64,000 nucleotides of DNA from Methanobacterium sp. PtaB.Bin024 (GCA_002067065.1 MVPY01000099.1:62001-126000); one strand, 5' to 3'. Shown: positions 17,107 to 32,094, counted from the stretch's first letter. The notes: generated by a model not told the origin, from the sequence alone. Program-made: numbers and translations.

Positions 17107-18432
17107 TTAATATTTATCTGCTAATAATTCTAACTCTTTTTTCGCATTTAAATTTTTAATAAATGCTAATTCTTCTTCTTTAACCACAATATATGTCTGG
17201 GAAAGTTCAACTCCCAGAGCATTCAGGAGAACTTCGTCTTCTTTTAAATTGGTAAGAGCTTCTTCTAGAGTGGTGGGAAGTGGTTTGATTCCAATTTTAT
17301 CCTTTTCTGCTGGTGTTAGAGTGGCAGGATCTTTCCTGACAGGTTCAGGTAATTCCATCATTTTCTTGATACCATCTAACCCGGCTGCAATAACAGCACC
17401 AAGTGCCAGGTAGGGATTTGATGATGCATCAGCTGTTTTAAATTCAAAATGCTTAATTGTCCCATCATCTTCCTGGATAACTCTGATAGCAGCCTCACGA
17501 TTGTTAAAACCCCAAGAATCAAAGGCCCCAACCCACATCTGGGGTTGTATCCTCCGATATGATCTGGGTATGGGTGTAGTAATGGCCATCAATGAAGGCA
17601 GATGATTTAAAATTCCGGCAATGAATTGTTGGGCGGTTTCTGAAAGATTATAATCATTACCTGAATCATGTAGGATGTTTTCACCATCTTTCCAGAGACT
17701 TAAATGAATATGACATCCACTACCTGAGGTATCTGGAAATATTTTAGGCAAAAAAGATGCCTGCAGTCCGTGTTTATATGCAATGGCTTTAACTGTTTCT
17801 CTAAATACAATCTGGTTATCAGCAGCTTTTAATGCATCAGTATAGGTCATGGTTATTTCATGCTGACCAGGACCAGACTCAGGGTAGTACTGTTCAACAG
17901 TTACATCCTGAGCAATTAAAGATTCTACAATGTCTCCAATCACCTCATAATTAATGTCCATGGAATAAGTTGAGGCAAATGGTGTTGAATCTGAGGGGAT
18001 GTAAGGATTAAACTCTCCATCTTTTTTCAAAAGGTAAAACTCGTTTTCAAAGGCAGCTTTAACTTCCAAACCCTCATCCAAAGTATTGGAAATCATTTTT
18101 TTCAGGAATCCACGTGGACAATTCTCCCAAACCTTTCCATTTTTCGTCATATCTCCCATTACCCTGGCATGGCCAGGTGCATAGGGTAAACGGGTTAAAG
18201 TGGACATGTCACCTTTTAATTTTATTTCTCCCACTGGATCCAGCCCTGATCCTGCAACTACCCCATCATATGCTACTGGAACACCCTGCTGGCCGCGGGA
18301 AATACCCACTGAAACATCATCATTTATAGAATCAACATGAACCGCCTTAGCCCGGATGATATTGGCGTTATCACACCATAATACGCGTATAAAACGAATT
18401 TCCGGATTTAGACTACTATTTTTTTCACCCAT
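17107..18432 (-). CDS. Glutamine synthetase family protein (GlnA-like)
   Basis: The 441-residue protein has the glutamine synthetase catalytic barrel: FENEFYLL (metal-binding Glu), ESGPGQHEI, GSGCHIHLSLW (catalytic His), SYRRIQPQMWVGAFDSWGFNNREAAIRV for ATP and glutamate, and EFKTADASSNPYLA with the last metal Glu. The N-terminal part differs from the housekeeping GlnA, lacking its usual FxDxxG opening, so it may be a paralogue that ligates ammonia or an amine to another carboxylate. No PII or amtB gene is near. The ATG is preceded by GGTGA. The general class is firm, the substrate is not. Confidence 0.82.
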   Translation of the reverse strand: MGEKNSSLNPEIRFIRVLWCDNANIIRAKAVHVDSINDDVSVGISRGQQGVPVAYDGVVAGSGLDPVGEIKLKGDMSTLTRLPYAPGHARVMGDMTKNGKVWENCPRGFLKKMISNTLDEGLEVKAAFENEFYLLKKDGEFNPYIPSDSTPFASTYSMDINYEVIGDIVESLIAQDVTVEQYYPESGPGQHEITMTYTDALKAADNQIVFRETVKAIAYKHGLQASFLPKIFPDTSGSGCHIHLSLWKDGENILHDSGNDYNLSETAQQFIAGILNHLPSLMAITTPIPRSYRRIQPQMWVGAFDSWGFNNREAAIRVIQEDDGTIKHFEFKTADASSNPYLALGAVIAAGLDGIKKMMELPEPVRKDPATLTPAEKDKIGIKPLPTTLEEALTNLKEDEVLLNALGVELSQTYIVVKEEELAFIKNLNAKKELELLADKY

Positions 18433-18531
18433 GAATTCACCGTATTATTTTTTTTCATCATATATCTATTAAAATTTTGTATTTATCTACCCATTTGCCT
18501 ACCACTTACTAAATAACAGTCTCTTTAATAA

Positions 18532-21111
<2,580 letters not shown>

Positions 21112-21235
21112 TTTATCTTTATTATCTTAATTAATCGTTTTATTTTCTTTTAACTCAAATACCTTTTAATTTTATGTTCATTTTTAACTTTAATCCCTTT
21201 TTAAATTTAGATTTCTTTTAAATTTAAATTTCTTT

Positions 21236-22000
21236 TTAAAATTCAATGAAATGAGGATCATAATGGTAAGGATCCTGTTGAACCTTTAAAAGATGGTTTA
21301 TTTTCCCAAAATAGAATGTTTCAAAGTTTTCAACTCCAAAAACATCCAGATCACCATGATTTGATTCTTTCAGGAATGGTGAAAGAGGTTTTTCATGAAG
21401 AACATCTGATCCTTCGGTGATGAAGTTAAATGATGGCATCACAATCATTTTTTTCTCACGGAAATCTCCAGCCACGAAACATTTAACTTTTTCCATTCTC
21501 TCACCACTTCTGATTCCAACAGAGGGGTGTTCATGCCCTATAACAATGGTTTCTTCTTTAATTTCATCCCATTTTTCTGGAATTTTATCACCATGCATCA
21601 ACATGAAATTACCGGTTGAAAACTGAGGATACACATCTAAATCTGTTTTTTTGGCGATTATTGGTGTTAATGGGTCGTGATTGCCTTTTATTAGGATTAT
21701 CTCTTGAAATCTTTCTTTAAGATAATCAATGAATTTAATGGTCTCTTTCCATTCCTGGCGGCTTATCTTTCCGAATTCATGTTTTAGATCACCATTGATG
21801 ATAATACTGGAACAATCACTGCGCGAATGGATGTCTTCCATCCTTTTTATAATTTTAGGATACTGGAATTTGGGTACCATTATCCCCTGATAGTTGAGGG
21901 CTTCCTCATATCCCAGGTGAAGATCTGATATCACCAGATAATCTTCAACTTCAAGGGCCAAATCCAGTATTTTAGCACCGTAGATATTAGTGTAAGTCAT
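21236..22000 (-). CDS. Calcineurin-like phosphoesterase next to Lhr (PdeM-like)
   Basis: The 254-residue protein has the full metallophosphoesterase metal set: ISDLHLG, INGDLKHEFG, IKGNHD, MLMHGDK and IGHEHPS. Bacterial relatives called PdeM are encoded beside an Lhr-type helicase and a ligase and are thought to be DNA repair nucleases; here the partner is the Lhr gene 125 bases downstream on the same strand. A nuclease role is therefore inferred from family and neighbour. I chose the ATG that follows GAGG by six bases, four codons inside the longest open frame. Confidence 0.82.
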   Translation of the reverse strand: MTYTNIYGAKILDLALEVEDYLVISDLHLGYEEALNYQGIMVPKFQYPKIIKRMEDIHSRSDCSSIIINGDLKHEFGKISRQEWKETIKFIDYLKERFQEIILIKGNHDPLTPIIAKKTDLDVYPQFSTGNFMLMHGDKIPEKWDEIKEETIVIGHEHPSVGIRSGERMEKVKCFVAGDFREKKMIVMPSFNFITEGSDVLHEKPLSPFLKESNHGDLDVFGVENFETFYFGKINHLLKVQQDPYHYDPHFIEF

Positions 22001-22265
22001 AATTTTCCTCAAATTTTAGAAAAAATATTTAAATTCCTTCTCTAGATTGGAATTTGCTTGAATAGGGTTGGTAAAAAATTGTTTGATTATTGATATTAAT
22101 CCCTATCATAACTAGGGTAGGATTGATAATTATTAAATGATTGATGATTATTGATTCAAATTTGTTAATTTAATAGTGATTATAACCATTAGGAAAATTT
22201 ATTTATAAATGTTTTTATTGTGTGTGAATTTTCGAGAATTCATAATGTAATATTTTTTAAAGACA

Positions 22266-22511
22266 TCATGATTTAATCCTTTTTTTGGGCCACAACCATG
22301 AGAAAAACAGGTGAATTAAGAGTATCAATAGAAATGGTAAAAATAAGAGGGAGTGAATCTGGAATGAGAGTGTTTTATCTAAAAAACCGCCAGTAATAGT
22401 TTCTATTGTTTGATAGTAACTTATTCCCAGTCCTGATACAATGACAATAACTATTAAAATTAGTAGAATGATGTGAATGGTCTTTTTGGTGGCTTTTCTG
22501 TCCATTTTCAA
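22266..22511 (-). CDS. Small two-helix membrane protein
   Basis: The 81-residue protein has a basic N-terminus, one helix (IILLILIVIVIVSGLGISYY), a short outside loop and a second helix (LLFLPFLLILLIHLFFSWLW) ending in basic residues. Histidines at the membrane faces (in TIHIILL, FQIHSL and LLIHLFF) could bind a cofactor, as in DUF4405/cytochrome-b561-like proteins, but this is weak evidence. It lies 60 bases downstream of the molybdopterin oxidoreductase on the same strand, so it may be its membrane anchor or electron partner. Confidence 0.7.
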   Translation of the reverse strand: MKMDRKATKKTIHIILLILIVIVIVSGLGISYYQTIETITGGFLDKTLSFQIHSLLFLPFLLILLIHLFFSWLWPKKRIKS

Positions 22512-22571
22512 CCTTTTATTTGTGTCATGAGTTTAATGAATTTTTGATGAATTAAATTTGGAAACTATTAA

Positions 22572-23237
22572 TCATTTCAAGAAACTTTCATTAAGGTTTC
22601 CCAGATTGGAATATCCTCTACTTTCCCAGTATCCCTGATAGTTGGGGTTATCAGAAAGTTCAATCCGGTTTATCCATTTAATCCATTTGTATCCCCATTT
22701 GCTCTCAGCAACCAGTTGAAATGGGAATCCTCGCTCTGGAGGCAATGTGGCATTGTTCATTTTATAAGCCATCATGATCTGATTTTTTTCAATATATTCC
22801 AAGGGGAATGAGGTTGAATAACCATCAACTGCATGAAATATAATGGTATTGGCTTGAGGGGATGGTTGAACCTCATTCAGGATATCTTTAACCAGGACAC
22901 CTTGCCATAATATATTCACACTCCATCCCTCCACACAATCAAGTTTAACCACTTTCTGGTAATTCTGGAAGCTCTTAACCTCATCATAGGTGAAATTTTT
23001 AGGATTTCCAACTAAACCTGTAACTTCAAGGGTGTAATTAGAAATATTTACATATTGTGTCCCTTTAATGGAGTTTTCACGGAAATCATTTACAGAAGAG
23101 AGTTTTTCCCCCTGATATTCTCTTATTTCTACAGAGTCAAGGGGTATTGTTGATGGTTGGAGAAAACCCAAGCTAATTGCAATTGCTATGAGCATTATAA
23201 AAGCTATTGCTGCCACAGCAATGAATTGTTTATTCAT
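22572..23237 (-). CDS. Exported molybdopterin-dependent oxidoreductase (sulfite oxidase/MsrP fold)
   Basis: An N-terminal hydrophobic segment (VAAIAFIMLIAIAISLGFL) anchors or exports the protein. The 190-residue domain that follows has the sulfite-oxidase fold, with the molybdenum-ligating cysteine in KLDCVEGWSV, then FHAVDGYSTSFPLEY, PPERGFPFQLV and GYKWIKWINRIEL. It lacks the twin-arginine motif normally needed to export folded cofactor proteins, which is odd. Bacterial MsrP repairs oxidised methionine outside the membrane; the archaeal substrate is unknown. The likely partner is the small membrane protein just downstream. Confidence 0.85.
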   Translation of the reverse strand: MNKQFIAVAAIAFIMLIAIAISLGFLQPSTIPLDSVEIREYQGEKLSSVNDFRENSIKGTQYVNISNYTLEVTGLVGNPKNFTYDEVKSFQNYQKVVKLDCVEGWSVNILWQGVLVKDILNEVQPSPQANTIIFHAVDGYSTSFPLEYIEKNQIMMAYKMNNATLPPERGFPFQLVAESKWGYKWIKWINRIELSDNPNYQGYWESRGYSNLGNLNESFLK

Positions 23238-23302
23238 TTATTCCCCTCCCCCATCAAATTTTGTTAATATAGTCTGCTTTTATTAGTTAATGAGGTATGA
23301 TT

Positions 23303-24847
<1,545 letters not shown>

Positions 24848-24997
24848 TTTTAAACCTCAAATTTCATTTTAGATATTAAATGGTATTGAACTGATTATAA
24901 TAAAATTTTATTGAATAGATTATGTTGCAGAATTGATGTATATTGTATATTATAATAAGAATATTTGCATTAATCTGGTTTTTTTTAAAATCTGCTC

Positions 24998-25921
24998 CTA
25001 TAATTTATTTTTATAATCATTATAACTGTTTAGATAGGCAACCATTATGGATGAGGCAGTAAAATCAGCTGTAGTTCCAGGATTTAAACCATTCTTTATT
25101 AGATGTTGGTCAAATTTCTCCAGAAGCTCCTGACCCTTATCAGTTAATACTCCACCTTTTTTCAATATGGATTCAGCATCTCTTGACACTTTTTTTGCCT
25201 TTTTTTCCCCGTATTTGCGGCTTATGAGTGTATCTGGAACTTTAGAGAGAATGGTGAGGAAGGTTTGCACAGTGGCCTGGTTAATACCGTATTCTGATTT
25301 AATTTTATCAAATAATGGAAACCCAATTTCAAAAGTCACAGGCATCTGGTTAGTGAGTTCATAGGAAAGACGATCCCGTTTTGATGACATTTCCAGGACA
25401 CTGAACATATTAATATCATTATCTAAGAGTTTTTTCATTGAACTGTTACTTGAAACGTCCAGTTCTTCCTGTTCGCCCATACCCCCAGCATCAGCAATGT
25501 TAATGGCTTGATAAAGGTGCACTGCATCTTGTGGGGTGGTAGACATCATCATTTTATGAATTATGTCTTTGAAATCATTAAAATTCTCAATTGCACCGGC
25601 AGCAGCACAGATAGGAGTCAACAACATCACAATTCCCAAATTTGTGTTGTTAGCCACCCAACGGTCTGTTTCGGTCACTGCCTCCAGGATAAGATTTCCC
25701 AGACCTATATTTTCCCATTTTTCCGGGTTTTTTCTCAAATCATAACCTTTTTTGGCGGTTTTTTCCATGGTTTTTCCTATGGCTATTCCGCTGAGGAGGA
25801 AATCCTCGAAGACCATATCAGAGAAGTTCTGAGTTCGGTGAACATTCCCTGGTTTGGGATGACCACTGACTTCCAGTACAGATGCTATCTGAGCACATTT
25901 ACCTACAAAAACAGGGTCCAA
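24998..25921 (-). CDS. CitG/MdcB-family triphosphoribosyl-dephospho-CoA synthase-like protein
   Basis: The 307-residue protein shows the family signature SGHPKPGNVHR near its N-terminus, then NLGIVMLLTPICAAAG and DAVHLYQAINIADAGGMG. Bacterial CitG makes the prosthetic group of citrate lyase from ATP and dephospho-CoA. No citrate or malonate lyase gene is present here, and methanogens are not known to use them, so this one probably transfers a phosphoribosyl-type group in another pathway. The TTG start follows GAGGTGA by five bases. It lies 111 bases after hemB on the same strand. Confidence 0.78.
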   Translation of the reverse strand: MDPVFVGKCAQIASVLEVSGHPKPGNVHRTQNFSDMVFEDFLLSGIAIGKTMEKTAKKGYDLRKNPEKWENIGLGNLILEAVTETDRWVANNTNLGIVMLLTPICAAAGAIENFNDFKDIIHKMMMSTTPQDAVHLYQAINIADAGGMGEQEELDVSSNSSMKKLLDNDINMFSVLEMSSKRDRLSYELTNQMPVTFEIGFPLFDKIKSEYGINQATVQTFLTILSKVPDTLISRKYGEKKAKKVSRDAESILKKGGVLTDKGQELLEKFDQHLIKNGLNPGTTADFTASSIMVAYLNSYNDYKNKL

Positions 25922-26032
25922 AATTTCACCTCACTGTTGATAATAGTTAGCATAATGTTGATAATCGTTGGTATTATATCCTTAACATTTCTAGTTAATC
26001 TTTCTGTTGGATTAAATCGCTGTTGGATTAAA

Positions 26033-27016
<984 letters not shown>

Positions 27017-27137
27017 TTAATCACCATTATACAATAAGTAACAGTATATATCAAATCTAAGATGGATCTTTAAACATTATATCTCTTCTCTTCCATACTA
27101 AATATACTATTTCATTGGTCATATAATCAAAAATCTT

Positions 27138-27818
27138 TCATATCTTTAAAATATCACTAAAAGGCTTTCTGCGGTAATATCTTTTAGCATGCTCTACAAT
27201 GAGCGCATGATATTCCTGGTAAATGGGTACATCCTGGGGTATATTTCCTTCAAAGAATGTTTTCAGCTTCATGTAACTGATTTTTTCATCCACCAATCCC
27301 AGATGACTGAAAATTCTTTTCGTGTAGGCATCAACCACAAATTCTGGCTGTTTATAAGCATAAAGAAGCATTGAATCGGCAGTTTCATTCCCAACACCTT
27401 TAATCTTTAGTAGTTCTCTTCTACTGGGAGTTCTACCCTCAAGAGATATGAAAAAATTAGTGATATTGATAAGATAGGCTGCTTTTTGATTAAGAAAACC
27501 TGCAGGACGCACAGCTTCCTTTAATATTTCATCATCAAGATTAAGCAGTTTTCCTGGGTTGATAACGTCCAACTTTTTAAGGTTCCAGAGGGCCTTCTCT
27601 GCTGAAGTCCAGGCAGTGTTCTGGGTTAAGATTGCCCCTAAAATGATCTCATATCTCTGGTTTTCAGTTTCAGGAAGATCATAATTAAGGGGATGATAAC
27701 CGTGGGTGGCCCCAGTTTTTTTTATATTTTCTGATTCCAGGTCCATTAAAGGCCACCAGCCCTGAGGACCGTAAAGATCATAGAGTTTTTCATAGATTTT
27801 TAAAATTGACGCATTCAT
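27138..27818 (-). CDS. HhH-GPD DNA glycosylase without iron-sulfur loop (MagIII-like)
   Basis: The 226-residue protein has the endonuclease III fold: GAILTQNTAW, the helix-hairpin-helix LLKIKGVGNETADSML, and the catalytic aspartate in FVVDAYTKRI. The lysine that gives endonuclease III its lyase activity is replaced by Asn in the hairpin (GVGNETA), and the C-terminus lacks the four-cysteine iron-sulfur loop. These changes resemble MagIII-type monofunctional glycosylases that remove 3-methyladenine, so alkylation repair is the best guess. I chose the ATG eight bases after GGGAG rather than the GTG upstream. Confidence 0.82.
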   Translation of the reverse strand: MNASILKIYEKLYDLYGPQGWWPLMDLESENIKKTGATHGYHPLNYDLPETENQRYEIILGAILTQNTAWTSAEKALWNLKKLDVINPGKLLNLDDEILKEAVRPAGFLNQKAAYLINITNFFISLEGRTPSRRELLKIKGVGNETADSMLLYAYKQPEFVVDAYTKRIFSHLGLVDEKISYMKLKTFFEGNIPQDVPIYQEYHALIVEHAKRYYRRKPFSDILKI

Positions 27819-27895
27819 TCGGTAAACTCCCACATAAATAAAGTATATCCTACATTATTAATAAGTCATAGATAGAATGTTAAATGGTGCAATTA

Positions 27896-28408
27896 ATGAG
27901 AATTAAATGTGATAGATGTGTTTTGCGGAGGTGGAACCCTTCAGATCTGGAAAGTTTGGTGGAAAATGCCAACAACTACTACATAGCCATCAACATGAGA
28001 GATCTATTCCCCTACCCCTACACATTCGAAGATGGGAAAAATTGGTTAGAGGTCACTGCTAATGAAGAAAAAAACTGTTTTCTTGCAATAATAGTTAATA
28101 ATAAAGCAGTCGGTGGAATAGGCTTGACACTAGGTGTGGATATTGAAAGGATATCTGCAGAACTCGGGTACTGGTTAGGAGAAAAATATTGGGGTGAAGG
28201 TATTACATCATCGGCGATTAAGGGTATTATAAATTATGGATTCAATGAATTGGGGCTAGAAAGAATATTTGCCAAACCATTAGAACATAACACTGCCTCA
28301 AGACGGGTGCTTGAGAAAAATGGTTTCAAACTTGAGGGTATCATGAAAAAAAGTGTTATTAAATGCGGAAATATACACAACCAGGCATTATACGCAAGGA
28401 TTAAATAA
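27896..28408 (+). CDS. GNAT N-acetyltransferase, RimJ/RimL type
   Basis: The 170-residue protein opens with CVLRRWNPSDLESLVENAN and has the GNAT core: GGIGLTL, AELGYWLGEKYWGEGITSSAIKGI (acetyl-CoA loop) and ASRRVLEKNGFKLEG. Members acetylate the N-terminal amine of ribosomal proteins or small molecules; the substrate is unknown. The ATG at 27896 has GGTG six bases upstream; an ATG four codons earlier (27884) is possible. It is divergent from the glycosylase gene. Confidence 0.87.
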   Translation: MRIKCDRCVLRRWNPSDLESLVENANNYYIAINMRDLFPYPYTFEDGKNWLEVTANEEKNCFLAIIVNNKAVGGIGLTLGVDIERISAELGYWLGEKYWGEGITSSAIKGIINYGFNELGLERIFAKPLEHNTASRRVLEKNGFKLEGIMKKSVIKCGNIHNQALYARIK

Positions 28409-28421
28409 ATTTATAGAAATT

Positions 28422-28465
28422 TTATAGAAACAACAATTAAAATTTATAGAAATAACAATTAAAAT
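28422..28465. repeat. 22-bp tandem duplication
   Basis: Two 22-base copies starting TTATAGAAA (28422-28443 and 28444-28465) differ at one position. They lie between the acetyltransferase stop and the aroC promoter and are probably slippage products. Confidence 0.75.
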
Positions 28466-28540
28466 CAGAAAATCACGAATTAAAAACAATAACATGTTAA
28501 AAACAATACCATAATCCTATTTATCTAAAGTTACTCAATA

Positions 28541-28550
28541 GTTATATATA
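28541..28550 (+). promoter_or_regulatory. TATA box for aroC
   Basis: GTTATATATA lies 28-37 bases before the aroC ATG, which places transcription start near 28570 and leaves only a very short leader. The preceding adenine-rich bases could be the BRE. Confidence 0.45.
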
Positions 28551-28577
28551 GTCTATAAATTAACAGGAAGTGGATTC

Positions 28578-29669
28578 ATGGCAGGAAACACAACAGGGAA
28601 TTTATTCAGAGTCACCACCTTCGGGTCCAGCCACGGCACAGCACTGGGGGCAGTAGTTGATGGTTGCCCTGCAGGGCTGAACTTATCACGTGAGGATATA
28701 CAGGCTGAACTTAACCGTCGGAGACCCGGGACCAGTAAAATTACCACTTCTCGTGGAGAAACAGATCAGGTAGAGATTCTATCTGGGATATTTGAGGGAA
28801 AAACTGATGGCACACCCATTGCCGCAGTTGTGTACAATAAAGATGCCGACTCCTCTGCCTATGAACCATTTCGTGATAAACCTCGCCCAGGACATGGAGA
28901 CTACACTTGGACTGCCAAGTACGGGTGTTACGATTACCGTGGAGGGGGCAGGGGAAGTGGAAGAACCACCATTGGACATGTAATCGGTGGAGCTGTGGCC
29001 AAGAAACTTATTGCCCAGTTAGATATCAAAGTAGTATCCCATGTAACACAAGTAGGGGATGTTAAGGCCAAACACGTTGCATATGGCCATATTGAAGAAT
29101 ATGCCAGTAAGAATGCGGTGCGATGTGCTGACCAGAAAGCAGCGAAACTAATGGAAGAAAAGATCCTAAAAACCAAGGAAAAAGGAGATTCTGTGGGGGG
29201 CGTGGTGGAAACCATCGCATTTGGTGTTCCAGCCGGGATTGGTGAACCTGTTTTTGATAAACTGGATGCGGATCTTGCCAGGGCATTAATGGGTATTGGT
29301 TCAGTTAAGGGTGTAGAAATAGGTTTTGGCTTCAAATTAGCTGAAGCAACCGCCAGTGCCACCAATGATGAATATTATCTGGAAAAAGATAAAATAAAAA
29401 CCACCACAAACACCAGCGGTGGAATAGTGGGAGGCATCTCCAATGGAATGCCTATTGTGGCACGTATTGCTGTTAAACCCACTCCATCAATAAGCACTGT
29501 CCAGAAAACCGTCGATCTCAAGACTATGGAAGAAACTGAGATTGAGATAAAAGGTCGTCATGATCCGTGTATCTGTCCAAGGGTTACTCCAGTTGCTGAG
29601 GCTGCTGTTTCCATGGTTCTGGTAGATCATCTCTTAAGATCAGGTTTTATAAACTCCCGACGTATCTAA
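28578..29669 (+). CDS. aroC: Chorismate synthase
   Basis: AroC removes phosphate from EPSP to give chorismate, the last shared step to aromatic amino acids, using reduced flavin. The three family signatures are visible: GSSHGTALGAVVDGCPAG near residues 16-33, the RRRPG...SRGETDQVEI block, and RHDPCICPRVTPVAEA near the end. At 363 residues it is full length. Other shikimate genes are not in the window. A TATA box lies closely upstream. Confidence 0.97.
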   Translation: MAGNTTGNLFRVTTFGSSHGTALGAVVDGCPAGLNLSREDIQAELNRRRPGTSKITTSRGETDQVEILSGIFEGKTDGTPIAAVVYNKDADSSAYEPFRDKPRPGHGDYTWTAKYGCYDYRGGGRGSGRTTIGHVIGGAVAKKLIAQLDIKVVSHVTQVGDVKAKHVAYGHIEEYASKNAVRCADQKAAKLMEEKILKTKEKGDSVGGVVETIAFGVPAGIGEPVFDKLDADLARALMGIGSVKGVEIGFGFKLAEATASATNDEYYLEKDKIKTTTNTSGGIVGGISNGMPIVARIAVKPTPSISTVQKTVDLKTMEETEIEIKGRHDPCICPRVTPVAEAAVSMVLVDHLLRSGFINSRRI

Positions 29670-29693
29670 TTACAGAAATAAATTATTTTTTTA

Positions 29694-29870
29694 TCATTTT
29701 TCTTTTTCAATGGGTGTTTTGGTACAGGAAACCATCTGACGGAGTTTCTGACATCTTCGTGACTTGCAAGATTCCTTCTTCTCATGCCAGGAATAGTGTT
29801 TGCAACTTTCATATTGACAATGGTAATGTTCACTGCATTTTACCATTCCTTCATTAAACGTTGTTTCCAT
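29694..29870 (-). CDS. Small Cys/His-rich protein (58 residues)
   Basis: I found this gene by translating the region by hand. The ATG at 29870 is nine bases after a good GAGGG site and the frame closes with TGA at 29694. The protein has six cysteines, at positions 12, 18, 23, 35, 40 and 49, and four histidines between them (15, 17, 25, 29), in a basic chain of 58 residues. This suggests one or two zinc or iron-sulfur sites. I do not recognise the family. It converges with aroC and lies upstream of the tRNA-Thr region. Confidence 0.6.
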   Translation of the reverse strand: METTFNEGMVKCSEHYHCQYESCKHYSWHEKKESCKSRRCQKLRQMVSCTKTPIEKEK

Positions 29871-29999
29871 TTAGAAATTCCCTCATATGACTGGAATAAT
29901 TAAATTTTTGAGTAAATAGGTATATTAACTATATTGTAATGAATTCAGGGCATATAAATAGAAGTTATTGTTTCTAAATTTTTCTTGATATTAAGGATA

Positions 30000-30074
<75 letters not shown>

Positions 30075-30199
30075 TTTTGATTTGTTTTTAAATTCTTTTA
30101 TTTTTATTTTTTTAAGTCTCGTATTCTTGTTTTAGATTTTATTCTATTACATCTTATTCTCAAGTGCTATATTTCCAGATGATATTCAGATGATAAAAG

Positions 30200-31001
<802 letters not shown>

Positions 31002-31167
31002 TGGTTCACCTTGATTTTACATAACATTGGAATCAATGTAATTAATTCTCTTGACATCTTTTTTCTAGATTTGAAGATTTGTTTTAATAAATTTTATTTC
31101 TATTCTTTTCCTTTATTTTATCCCAGTTACTAATCTAATTTATCCATTAATCTGATTTGTTATTCAT

Positions 31168-32094
31168 TTATTCTGATTTGCAGAGTATTATATCACAACT
31201 TAGCGGGGTTTTATTCTTTTTAATGCATAAATTTTCTTCTTCAATCACCACCAAGTCACCCAGATTAAGTGGAGATGGTTGTTCTGCTTTCATAACTATT
31301 GTATCCCCAGACTTAGCAAGAACATTCCAGTCCATATTCAATGCTTCCACACCTTCTGAGAGGATTACTTCAACTTTTTCTCCTTCTGCCTTTTTAACTC
31401 GTCCTATTTCGCCCTGGGTGATGATCCTGCTTGCCATCTGAATATCCTGTCTTTTAGACAGCATGTCCTCTCTAAGTTGTTCTCGCCACTTTTCCAGTTC
31501 TTTAACATCGCTTATTATGGTGGTTCTTAATAGTTCCATGGCCTGTTTATGATCCATCTGAGGATGGATAATGGATAGGTCATATTGTGGGCTTACAGAG
31601 GGAGTGACTTGTGCAACATCTTCCATGACCTTCTGAAATATTTCTCCCACTTCATTAAGGCTAATTTTTGACTTCCAATGTTTTTTCAGACGCTTACCAG
31701 TAATTTCTTTGGTAAGTTTATTCCCAAAAATCACTATAGAGCTTTTCCCGCTTTTAACATTTTTAATCTCTGAACCAACAAGTTCAACCTGATGATAACC
31801 ATTGGTAGTGGCGTAAATCCGTTTACGTCGGGTTTCATGGGTGGCTCTAATTTTAACCTCGCCAACCAGTACTTTATCAAGTTTACGTACTTTTTCACTT
31901 TCATCAGTGATTTTAAGATTGATATCTAGTTGATGCGCTCTTTTTGTAAGTTGATCTTTTGTTTTGATCTTACCCGAGTATAACTCTTCTTCTAAGATTT
32001 CTCTTTGGTTTTTATCACCTAAAAAACCAATACTTCGTTTGTCACCAGCCATTACACAGCCTTTACTTCCAATATAGGTTATGATAAGACTCAT
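31168..32094 (-). CDS. Connectase (DUF2121, proteasome-beta-like protein ligase)
   Basis: The 308-residue protein begins MSLIITYIGSKGCVMAGDKR. After removal of Met the N-terminal Ser1 would be the nucleophile and Asp17 falls where proteasome beta subunits have their catalytic aspartate. DUF2121 proteins of methanogens include connectase, which ligates proteins at a KDPGA-type site such as that in methyltransferase subunit MtrA. The C-terminal ~100 residues form the family's extra domain. The ATG is two bases after GGTGATT. MtrA is not encoded in the window. Identity as a connectase follows from family knowledge; activity is inferred. Confidence 0.8.
   Translation of the reverse strand: MSLIITYIGSKGCVMAGDKRSIGFLGDKNQREILEEELYSGKIKTKDQLTKRAHQLDINLKITDESEKVRKLDKVLVGEVKIRATHETRRKRIYATTNGYHQVELVGSEIKNVKSGKSSIVIFGNKLTKEITGKRLKKHWKSKISLNEVGEIFQKVMEDVAQVTPSVSPQYDLSIIHPQMDHKQAMELLRTTIISDVKELEKWREQLREDMLSKRQDIQMASRIITQGEIGRVKKAEGEKVEVILSEGVEALNMDWNVLAKSGDTIVMKAEQPSPLNLGDLVVIEEENLCIKKNKTPLSCDIILCKSE

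Noticed and set aside
17107..18432. Housekeeping glutamine synthetase GlnA
   Set aside because: The N-terminal region departs from the usual GlnA opening, so only the family is claimed.
22090..22120. Imperfect hairpin ATCCCTA...TAGGGTAGGAT
   Set aside because: The arms are uneven and it is not placed as a terminator or operator of a nearby gene.
22266..22511. Cytochrome b subunit
   Set aside because: Only two helices and scattered histidines; no paired heme ligands in the same two helices, and the lineage is thought to lack cytochromes.
28934..29365. Long open frame on the minus strand inside aroC
   Set aside because: It is antisense to the conserved chorismate synthase with no ribosome binding site or recognisable product.
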